Shown: in pieces, positions 32,593 through 44,955 of the stretch
Numbering within the stretch: position 1 is the stretch's first letter
How the letters are laid out: each line of letters begins with the position of its first letter
From: Blastocystis sp. Blastoise
Lineage: Eukaryota > Sar > Bigyra > Opalinata > Blastocystidae
Assembly: GCA_039096225.1 (NCBI GenBank)
Contig: JBBPEB010000014.1
Location: forward strand, 632,501-696,500
Length of the DNA: 64,000 nt
Direction: 5' to 3'
Position numbers and translations under genes: made by a program
The notes under the pieces: generated by a model
Databases searched by the model: none
What the model was told of the DNA's origin: nothing
What the model saw: the letters and a program-made list of their open reading frames with translations, nothing else

Positions 32593-33232
32593 ATGAAAAG
32601 AAAACAATTAAGTACAGATCTCTTCAACATTTCTTCTGATGAAGAGTTTGAGTAATTTTTCTATATTCTCTATTAACCAATATAGTGATTACAATTCTTC
32701 TAGTTTCTCCAAACGAAGAAGAACTTATGGATCTCAAAAGGAAATGTCCATTTGTATCCTTCAAGATCAAACTGTTTCAGATATGTATATAAGTATTCAT
32801 TCTATTCTTATACTATTGATTTAGAGATCAGGAGATGATTTCTATTTTAGAAGAACATAATCATTCCTCTTCACAGTCTATTTCAAGTAACTCTAGTTCT
32901 GTCTCTTTGGAATTATCAAAAGAAAAGCAATGTTCATCTCTTTCACATAATGCAACTAAAAAATTTAAAACAGAAGATAATGGGCAAACAAACATTCTAA
33001 ATGATATGCCTCATATGAAAAAGAATAATAATACAATATATAAGAAAGAGAATGATTCTGTTCTTTCTTTACCTAAATTATTAAGGTCTAATAATACTGA
33101 TTCTTATTATCATTATGTATGTTACTTTTTATTATGAAATAACAAAATGTTATATCTGTATAGGATGATTGGACAGTAGAAATAAAGACGTATTTTCATC
33201 AAATTGATGAATATCCACTAACAACAGAATAA
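32593..33232 (+). CDS. Small Ser-rich, probably nuclear protein with a conserved-looking C-terminus
   Basis: The ATG at 32593 reads MKRKQLSTDLFNISSDEEF, with an intron of about 36 bp (GTAATT...CAATATAG). Next is DYNSSSFSKRRRTYGSQKEM (a basic, NLS-like KRRR cluster), then a second intron at about 32782-32824. The main exon (32825-33113) is Ser/Lys/Asn-rich. A last intron (about 33114-33162) leads to a short exon encoding DDWTVEIKTYFHQIDEYPL and the stop TAA (33230-33232). The C-terminal block W..EI..YF..ID..PL is compact and looks like a short interaction motif. I could not assign a family. Divergent from the RING gene. Confidence 0.65.
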
Positions 33233-33707
33233 AGCATGTTGTACTATTCATGTCATAATAGTTTCTGTATATTTATTTTTGTTGTTTTTAGCATAATTTA
33301 ATAGGTCATACCATAGTTATTAAATAATTATATGATATTCATTTTTGATTCATTGAACAAAACAAATAATATATAAACTAGAATTGAATTGATTAAAAAA
33401 AGAGAAATTTTTTGAAATAAAACACAAATGAATTTACATTAAACAAAAATATATGTATTAAAAAAATATTATATAAAAAAATATTTCATGAAAAATACAT
33501 AAACGTAATTACATAAATATATATATAATTTATAAGCATAAAAAAACACAATATAAACATGATGATAAAAGTATAGAGTATTATTGGTATGATGAATAAG
33601 CTATGTCAATAATAAAAAAAACATAGAATTCAAGATTTAGAAAAAGAGTATGAAGTTATATATAAATAATTATATATATGATAATAATAGTATTAATACT
33701 ATTATTA
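33233..33707. other. Convergent intergenic interval
   Basis: About 475 bp lie between the 3' ends of the Ser-rich gene (+) and the USP-family gene (-). It presumably holds both polyadenylation regions. No gene or structured RNA was seen. Confidence 0.5.
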
Positions 33708-35159
33708 TTACTCTTCAAGAATAATCATTTCTCCTTCATCTCCCAACTCTATATTTTCTTCTTCAGGTTCTTCAATAATTAAGGCATCTTCAGGCAAAAT
33801 TTCAGATTCAGTAGCAATATGCATACTGTCCATAGTACTAACACCATCTAAGAATTATATATATATGTATAAAAATATTAAGGCAAAAAAAATTTAAAAA
33901 AAAAACAATAATATATATATAAAATGAAAAATTTCAAAAAAAATATATGTATATATGTAGAAGAAAATGAAAAGCAAAAATAAATTAAAAATAACTTATA
34001 TATATACCGATATGTTGAATATATCTTGAATAAATCATACGACATTCATTCATCATACTCTTTATAGCTATATAATCATATATATATAATAATAACAATA
34101 AAAATAATATAGGTATTTATAGTAAAATAATCTATAAACATAAATAAAGAATATATACGTTGAGAAGCAGTAACTTCAAAGATATCATCAGTTATAAGTA
34201 GTTTAATTGTATTCCAACGTAAGTTATCTAAGCTGAAACAAGCAAGTCGATCAGCATCATTCAGACTATCGCTGACTACTTTTAAGATGAAATGACATAC
34301 CTATATATAAAAATAAATATATATTGAATAAATATATTGGTATACTAGAATTGATTCATTATATATTATATATACATATATAACAATTAAGAAATAAGTA
34401 AATAATAATAATTATTAATATAAACAATAATTCATGATACAAGACAATAGAAATAGTATTCCTTAGCATACTTTAATAGCATGTGACATATCTAGATCAT
34501 CCAATTGAGCAATAAGTCCTTGATCACTTAATAATAAATCATAAATACGTTTCTTATATCCATATTTCTTGGTATCAGGACGTATAAATAGAAGACTATC
34601 AAAATAAGAAGAATAGACAGAAATAGAATCAACCGAAGGATCAAGAGCTTCTATTATAAACTGACGTAACATTCGATCATAGAAACTATATATATATAGA
34701 AAAAGAATGATATAGAATTTAATTGTATTCATTAGATATATACTCTTTATAATCATATAATAATAATATACAACAGAAAATATAACAGATAAGAATTTTA
34801 TATATATATATAAAGCAATTAGAAATAATAATAGAAAATTTATTTTAATTTAATAATTCTTATATATACGCCATATTTTGACCAGCTATATATTTAATAA
34901 TATCCATAACTAAGGCGCTATAAGCAGTTGTTAATGAATATAAATAGAATTCGGTATTTGACATAGCGGCGTAAGAATCTCCAGGAATAATCATGGGAAT
35001 TGTAGAATCATTATTCATGATTTGATTGGACGATTTCTTAACGGATACCAATTGCTCAGGAGGAGATAATGAAGGAAGAGACTTTATAATATCAAAAATA
35101 ACATCATAGAAACTTTCTATATAAATAATAAGAATAAAAAAAAATAATTATTAAGATAC

Positions 35160-35218
<59 letters not shown>

Positions 35219-35439
35219 CCAGTCTTTTGATTTCCAAGTTGTTGAGTTTTTGTAAGGTTGAAGAAACGAGCATTTCTCCCGCGGGACTCAAGGAATGCAT
35301 CAACCATATGAGCTAGTGTATTATTCTTATATAAATAGGCCAAAAGACACTTCTTAATATCATCTTTTGTAGCGAAATAATGAAGCATATGATATAAATA
35401 TTCACTATTATCCCTATATATATTATTATTATTATTATG

Positions 35440-35483
<44 letters not shown>

Positions 35484-36201
35484 CCAATAATCGAAGGAAA
35501 GAGAGAAAAGATCTTTAGAAGTTAATATACTTATAAAAGTATCCACAGCAGAACCACTATATATATATATATATATTATTATTATTATTATGTTTATTAT
35601 TATTATGTTTATTTATATTACTACATACACTTTAGCCTTGTTTTCACGTGTTGCCACTATATATATGATTAATAATAATAATAATAATAATAAGACTTAT
35701 ATATATATATATATACAGAATCCTACAGTAACCTTAATATGTCGTGCAACTTGAGCTCGTAAGACTTCTTCATCTTGAATTAAACAACTACTAGCAATAT
35801 ATTCATGTTGACTGATTAAGAAAAGTGTAATTTGACCATATTCATTCATATTCATTTGTTCTATTTTATTCAGAGAAGTTAAGATATTTTCAGTCAAGTT
35901 ATGATCACCCTCTTTAGTTAATTCAGGCAGTAATCGTTCAAGATATTTATATGTATATAACAAGGCAGATTGATAAATATTGCTTATTAAACTATTAAAT
36001 TTATTCTGAACTTTCAAAATATCATTTTTAGAAATTTCGTCACACACTGTGTTCAGGAAATGTACGAAGGGTGTTTGTGTACAGGTCTTGTACGCTACTA
36101 ATTGTTGATTGGATGATTCCAAAGTATTATATAACGATTGCTGTTGAGTACGGAAGTTATTATTTAAATCTATATATATACATATAATATTAAGAAGAAA
36201 A

Positions 36202-36241
<40 letters not shown>

Positions 36242-37377
36242 CTAACATGTCTAGCTTTAGTATATTCTCTTAAGGATTCTTTTTCATATATTAATATATA
36301 TGCAGAATTAGTCTTTTTTACAGTAGTAGCAGCTCCCGCCATCTTTCGTCTTCCTGCCACTAAACGTCGTTTATTTTCCACGGGTTTATCACCGAAAACA
36401 GCATCTTTCCATTTATTGACATCAAAACTAGAAACATTCTCATTCTGAATCTTATAATAAACTTCTATATATATAGTATTAATAATAATGGTATATATAT
36501 ATTTATATATACCATTATTATCACGTTCTCTATATATAAAATAATATTGTCCATCATCAGTCCAAGATCCCTCATGAACTATAACCGCACGTAACTGATA
36601 TTGGGAATCAGCCAATACTTTCTTTTCATCTTTATTCTGAGCTATATATAATTATTATATATTATTATATTATATATTATATATATATACCTGTAGCATC
36701 AAGACTATCTTGAGTATATTTAGATCTATATATATAGAGAGAGAGAATCATTTAAATAAATATATATATATATACAAATTCATATCATCAGGGAATTCAA
36801 AATAACCATTATTCTTAGTTTTTTCTCCTGTTTTTGGATTCACCTTAAATCTCTATATATATATATATTTTAGATATAATCAATAATATATTCATATAAT
36901 CAATAATATATTCATATAATCAATAATATATTTATATAATCAATAATATATATACATCTAATTTAATAATAAGTGTTTCTGGGAGTGTTTGAATAATAGA
37001 ATTCGAATGAGCACTTGAGGGACGTAAACAGCTTTCACAAGGATATGCTATATATATAGATATAATCAATAATATATTTATATATAATCAATAATATATT
37101 TATATATAATCAATAATATATATATATATATATATACAGTCTTCAGGATAGTTATTAAAGTATGTTTCAATAGCTTCTCGAAGGTTCTTATGTCCTTCTA
37201 TGGGTATAGTTAATATATACTGCTGTTGAAGTATAGAGAAAGACTCCAAACAACGATCACAACGAGTAATACGTAAATACTCACCTTGATATAAGTTATT
37301 AAGTGTATTTGAGTTAATATATTGAGTAAAGAAACTGTTATAATAATTAATAAACCAAAGAAGATACTCAGCAGGAT

Positions 37378-37456
<79 letters not shown>

Positions 37457-40400
37457 ATTATTATTATTAATATTACTTATAAAACATATATATCAATCAA
37501 AAACAAATAATAAATAAAATAATATATATATATATATACTTGTTTACGTGTAACATCAAAAGGAGTATTATCAGCATTCTTCAGAAGAGGATATAAAGAA
37601 GATATATCAACATAGGAGAAACGAGACATATTCATACAGAAGAATAAACGCTATAAATATATATATATATATAGTATAATATTCTTATATATATATATAT
37701 ATTTATTTATACTATATTATTCTACATATATATATATACTTGTAAAGCAGGGCTAATAACATTATTAGGATTTGTGTGTGTATATGTACTTAGAGATTCC
37801 TTAAACTTCGGGTTCATAAAGAATAATTGAAGTATACAAGTCAAATAATCCGTATGTTCTTCATTTCCACGTAATCCTATATATAAATCATTTGGACGTT
37901 CATTTCCTAATGTATCTTGAGTTAATAATACTGAATCATTTGATAAAGTTATATTTTTAAGTGTAGTCATAAATTCTTCATTCATATAAATAGGTTTAAG
38001 AACTTCTTGTAGAATATCAGGATTAGGTGTTTGTTTAATATATTCCTCTATAAAGGAATATGTAGACTGAGTTACCTTAGCAGAAAGAGGAGAAGAAGGA
38101 AGCAAAAGTAACTTGATAAATTGAGTAATAAAATCTATATAATAATATATATAATAATAATGAAAATAATAATAATAATAATGTATACAGAATAATAACT
38201 ATTAATATAAATATATATACCTTTCATATCAACATTTTTCGATTTATAGTATTGAAGGAATGCAGAGAATAAATGAATAACTCGTAATAAAGCAACAGAA
38301 CGAGTAGAAGCATCAATTCGATTTATCTATAATAATAATTATAATAATAATATATATAATATTATACGAACATCATTCAATTTACAATGATATTAAATAT
38401 ATATATACATAATCTTCAATTTTCTTGATACTTTGTGTGACTATTTCATCGGGGAGATCTTCACGAATAAATCGCAAACATTGAAGTAATAAACGAGCAC
38501 TACTATCTGTTAACTATATATATATATATTAATAATAATAGAAGTCATGAGTTATAATAATAAGCAAAGAATAAAGAATAACAAATATAAATAGAGTATT
38601 AATAATAATAATAATAATAATATATATATATATATACTTGTTTAGGTTTAGCTGGATTAAATACAGTTTCAATAATAGCTTGGAAGACAGTAGTAGATAG
38701 AGATGGTTCATTAATAGAATTAATTAACTATATATATATATATATATATGTTTAATAAGAGTTAATTAACTATATATATATACATAATAGACATCATAAC
38801 AAGAGCAATCATTTAATAATGGAGACAGTTTCTCGTTGAAATAAAGAGGTAGTAATTTTGGAACACGATCTTTAGCCATGTCCTATATATATATATATAT
38901 AGAAGGAATACATATAACATAAAAATATAGTATTCTTATTATTAATATAAAGATATATATACTGTTTTATCATGTTCTTCATCGACAATAAATAGCATGG
39001 TATATAGTTTATAGAGAAGATAAAGAAGAGGTTCACACATATTCACCTCTTTGAGGAAGGAAAGCTCTCTATAATATATATACAGTATAGTATAGTATAG
39101 TATAGTATATAGAGTTTATATATACAATAATTGTGTTAACATATCCATGATATAATATTTTTGTTTCCATGAATATAAATCTAGAAGAGCATATTTCAGT
39201 AAATCTAAGTAGTTATCAGCTTCTTCAATTCGTTCTAAACAATCAAAATCCATTTCTTGAATATAAACATATGTTGATGTTTGTAAAATATTCTTTTCAG
39301 TTTCAAATGCCTTATTATTCCCGTTATTATTTGTATCAAATATAGTATCATCATCTGAAGAGATAAACGTCATATTCGAGAGGAAATCGTAAAATGTATC
39401 CGATTCACATCGAAGGTAATATAAATATAAAGAAGAATAGAAGATCTATATATATATATATAGATATTATTCTTACTATACTAATAATAGAGTATACTAA
39501 CAATGTGAAATAAATGAATATATATATATATATATATATATACTCTAAGAACACAAGTAAAATAGAGTTTAAAGAATAGATTATAAGGGTTATGTAATGC
39601 TCTGATTCTAGGAGCAGCATCTTTGGGAGGAGAGGTTAAGAAGGAAAGATCATTATTCATATTCTCTAATAAACGAACTAAACCACCTGTACGCTATATA
39701 TATATTATTATTATTATTATATTTATTATATAATCAAGATGTCAAAATATATTTAAACTATAATTTAAAAAATAAAAATAAATATATACAGTGATTTTCA
39801 TGAATAAAATGATATTTTTATCATTAGTATCTAATAAATCTCCTTCAAAATAAGCATTTCTTCTCTTTAGAATAGTAGTTTGGCGATTAATCTTCCACTC
39901 CAAGAGATTTAAATTATAAAGACGTATAAAGATATCTTCAGGGAATATATCATCCCATACTGGACTATGCATCTCTCTAGAGAAATATATATATATGTAA
40001 TAATATATGATAATATATGATACAATATATAATACTATATAATAATATATAATAATATATAATAATATATAATAATATATAATAATATATAATAATATAT
40101 AATAATATATAATAATATATAATAATAAATAATAATATATAATAATATATAATAATATATAATAATATAAAATAATATATAATAATATAAAATAATATAT
40201 AATAATATATGATCATATATGATCATATAATATATATACTGATATGATAATTGTTCTAAGTTCTCCACGAGTTCTACTTGCTTATCCCAAAGAGGAATGG
40301 CTGCTACTAACGACCAAATAGAAGGTAACACGGATTTATCCTTATACTTTCTCTTTAATAAGGAGAAAAGAGTAGGATATATATTATAATGACTAAGTAA

Positions 40401-42128
40401 AGTCATTGAGATTAAAGGATTACCATCTATATATATATATAGAAATGAAATGAATTACAATAGAGAAGAGAATATGATATATTATAGAAAGAGAGAATAA
40501 TAGTAAATATATACATTCAAGAGCAACAATAGCTCCTTTTTCAACAGTCTATAGAGATATAAACATAATAATAAGCAAAATAAAACATAAAATAACTATA
40601 ATAATAAGTATGTTAATAACAGTAACAACCACTATAACAGTAATAATAACTATATACAGTAATTTCTTCTACATAAAGCATAGATCCATCATGTATTTTA
40701 TAGGCTTCTAAAGTTAAATTCTCATCTAATTCTTGATTCTATATATATATATTTTTATCATTATTATTATTATATTGATTATATACCTTATAAGCGAGAC
40801 TAAAGGATGAAGTGGTAATTTTAAATTTCTCTGCAACTCGTTCTTTTACCATATAAATCTTTGAGTTATAGGGAACATCTAGAGAGAATGGACTAGTATA
40901 AGTAATAAATAACTTCACAGCTTGTCCTTGAGTAATAGAATCTAAGGTTAACGGAGTCTATATATATATATAAAGTAGAAAATAAGAATAATATATGAAA
41001 TAAAGATAATTATATATATATAGATATAGGATACTGTTTTAATATATATTATAAAATACTTAAACAGAAATATTACAATTATATATATATATATAAATAA
41101 TAATGACTACAATAATATACTTGTTCAAGTCTATAGATAGCAATAAATAGATATTTTAGAACAGCCACGTATCTCATATAAGTCTGATCTCCAAGACTGT
41201 CTTCAGAAAAGAATTTGAAAATAGTCGTAAATATATAATTACTATGAATAATATTTATTAATCATATAAAAGGAATATTTATATATTAAATAATGTTTTC
41301 ATAAATAATAAATAATTAAACAAAAATAATAAATAATTAATAATGTTAAAAAAAAATAATAATATATAAATAATAATTATAATATGAATAATAAATGAAT
41401 ACTTTTGAATGAAATCAACTCTACTTTGATATCCTCCATTCATATATATATAATAATCTTGTAGAAGATGAAGAGCTGCTTGAGCTACTTGATCATTTTT
41501 ACATGTTGTAATAACATTTAATAAGATATCATCACAAGTAGGAGGGTAATGATATATCTATATATATAGAGAATGAGGGAATATAGAGAAAATAATCATG
41601 ACATAGTTTTAAATAGAGAAAGAATACTGATATAAAATAGAATATAATATACAATATAATATACAATATAATATACAATATAATAAATATATATACAATT
41701 TGTTCTTGTGTAGATGTTTCTTCTTCATTCAACATGTTAAATATACTATAAAATGAATCCCAACCAGCAAGAGATAACTATATATATATAATAATATTAT
41801 ATTAATAAATATAACTTTATTAATATAAAGTATAAAAAATAGTTTTAAAAACTATACATTACCATAATGATAATAAGTATTATTATAATTATAAATATAA
41901 TATACAGTTGTTAACAATTCAGAAGGTAATTTATTTAATAATTTTTGGAAATCTTCTTTTTTAAGTTTTTTGACAGAATGAATAAAAGAAAGAGTACGTT
42001 CGACATGTGACGATGAAAAGGGGGAGAGAGGGATATCCATAAGGAAGAGCATCTATATATATATACATACATATATAGTAAAAAAATATATAAATAATAA
42101 TAAAGTTATAACGACTATAAATAAATAA

Positions 42129-42164
<36 letters not shown>

Positions 42165-43495
42165 CCTTCATCCAGTTTACATGTTTCAGAAGATCGATTA
42201 AGAAGTATAGTTAATGTTTCAATATAGATTTCAATAGCATTTTCATTTGTAAGAAGAGAAGTAGGAGAATAAGTAATATCTGACCCTTCAGACTTAAATG
42301 AAGCGCTTACACTTGCAGAAAGAGTAGATCGTAAACTCTTTAATTTACTAGAAGTAGACTTAGGCATTTTCAACTCACTTATTTTCTATATATATATATT
42401 TATATATATATTAATAAGTAAAATAACAAAAATATTTATAAAAAATAATATTCAGAGAATAATAAATAAAACAAACCAAAATAAGATATATTCAATAATA
42501 AAATAAAATAAAACAAAATATATACATATATATATTTTAATAATAAAAATAGTTAAATAAATAATATATATATATATACATTATAGAAATTGCTAAGATA
42601 TGCGAATAGATGTGGAATTGCTTCTTGCCAAATACCTTCAATAATTTTAGATATAGTAACATTTCTATTTAATGTATAAGGACAATCTTTCGTTAAGTCT
42701 CCAAATACATCACGTGCTCCAAAAGAGAGGTTATTAACGCTATTTGGTCCAGGAGTTTTGATTTCTTGTTCTGTAGATGGATATGTATATAGTAAACTAT
42801 TAATAAGAACAAGGTAATATAGAGCATTATTATAATCATCTAAGGAATTCATAGTTGTATAAAGGAGATCTCCACGAAGTTTCCCGAAATTGAGGGATTT
42901 AAATAGTGTTCCAATAAGTGTATACACTTCTTTAACGCATAACATATTAAGAGGAGAATTACCTAGAAGATAGATATAATAATGGTTTAATTGAAACATA
43001 TATTAAAAAGAATATAATATTATACATTAATCTTATTGTTTAATTATTATAATTATTAATCTTATTATTATAATTATAATTATTATAATTCTTATTAAAC
43101 ATTTTATATACCTTGAAGAAGTGTTAATATGAATTGAAGAAGGTTTGTTTGGTTTTCTTTAGTTGCAGTATCAATAGTATGTTCTAAGAATTGAAGTAAA
43201 GTGTTATTCATAATAATCTTCTTTGTTTCACTTGGTTTCCCTATCATAGAAGAGGTTAACGACAGTTTTCCATTACTTGAAGATTCAGTACTAGTAGTAG
43301 ACATATCACTAAAACGTCCAGTAAGAGAAAGAGATGGATTTCCGATACTTGATCCACCTAGAGATAAACCTCCAAGAGAAGAATAAGTCTGATATTCTAC
43401 AATATATTTATCATGTAATGCAGTTATAAACAGATTATATGTAGCAGGACATAAACAATCAATAGATTGAGATAATGCCTATATACAATATACAG

Positions 43496-43536
<41 letters not shown>

Positions 43537-44924
43537 GATCCATGCTTCTGTTCCTTTGGATATACCATCAACAATTATTTTATATTCACTATAAAATAAT
43601 AAATATATATAGATAAATAAATATTGAATAATTATAATATATATAAATAAATAAATATTGAGCAATTATAATATATATATAGAATACTCAGTAGTAATTA
43701 AATTATATTTCAAAACAAGTTGAAACAGAGGAAGAGAAGACGAAATAATTTCAACACAAAAATCACGATTTAAGAATGTAGCAAAAACATGAGTTTCAGC
43801 CAATTTTTCAGCAAAATTCTTCTCATCAAAATTGGATGACTATATAATAAATTATATATAATAAATTATATATATATATATACAAATAAGTATGTAGTAG
43901 TTATAGGAGTTGTTGATGCAGCTACAGTAGTATAAGGAGTAGATATAGTAGGCTGTCTATATATTAAATATATATATTATATATTAAATATATATATATA
44001 TATATATATACTTTATAGAGTTTTGAATATTAGTTAAGAGTACACTAATCAATTGAGGGAATAAAATATATTTATCTTTCTCTATAGAATTTGATAAACT
44101 CTGAATACACAGTACATATAGTTAAAGAAAAAAATATAGTACTATATAACTTAATAACATATATATAATATAATATATATAATATAATATAATATAATAT
44201 ATATATATATAATATAATATATAACATATATATAACATAATATAATATATATATAACATAATATATATATAAGGATATTCATATATAAAGCATCAACTTG
44301 TGTAATAACTTGTGGCTTCGTTTGGAATCGAAGATATAGAGCACGATATACATTAATAATAGTCTGTATTTCTAAGAAGGTAGGACAAGGGGAAGACTAT
44401 ATATATATATAGTGTTATTAAATAATATATAGCATAAATAAATTATATACTATAATAATACAATTATTAAATATTAATATATATATTAAATAAATATATA
44501 TATATATATATAGAATATACTTCATTTTTAAGTCCTTCTAAATAGTTTCTCATAACTCTATAAGTAATATCAGTCCAATGTTTTGCTGTTTTCATATTTA
44601 TCAAATTCATCACATTTGCAACAGTAGAGAAAAACATACAAACAGTTGAAGATGATAATTCACGTACATTTTTCTAAAGGGTATATAGATAGATATAGAG
44701 AATATATTATATGTATAAAAGAAGAGAATATTATATATATATATATATATATACATCAACAATATCAAAAACATCTTGCCATAATTTAGTTCTGAAAATG
44801 AAATTTAAATTAATTAAAAGAGCTTTCGCAATGTATTTATATTAAGGAATATATACAGACATATAATAAATATTAAAATAAAATTATATGAATAAAAACA
44901 TTATTTATATTTATAAACAATATC

Positions 44925-44955
<31 letters not shown>

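Larger units (their letters stand above)
36193..38105 (-). other. USP domain with substituted catalytic residues
   Basis: The Cys box is in the exon ending at 37742, and reads ...HTDYLTCILQLFF. Aligned with the family pattern T-C-Y-M-N-S-x-x-Q, the Cys position is Asp (codon GAT, at about 37841). The His box is at about 36515-36600 and reads VHEGSWTDDGQYYFIY. The family pattern is G-H-Y-Y, so the His position is Gln (CAA). The third catalytic position, an Asp near the GDKPV segment (about 36385), appears retained. Both zinc CxxC pairs and the fold-defining IIKLDRF strand are intact, so this is not a decayed pseudogene copy. Confidence 0.8.

Noticed and set aside
36193-38105. The Cys four residues downstream (DYLTC) as the catalytic Cys of the USP
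   Set aside because: The ILQLFFMNPKF segment aligns without gaps to the helix following the nucleophile in active USPs. That places Asp, not this Cys, at the catalytic position; the Cys falls at the usual Ser position.
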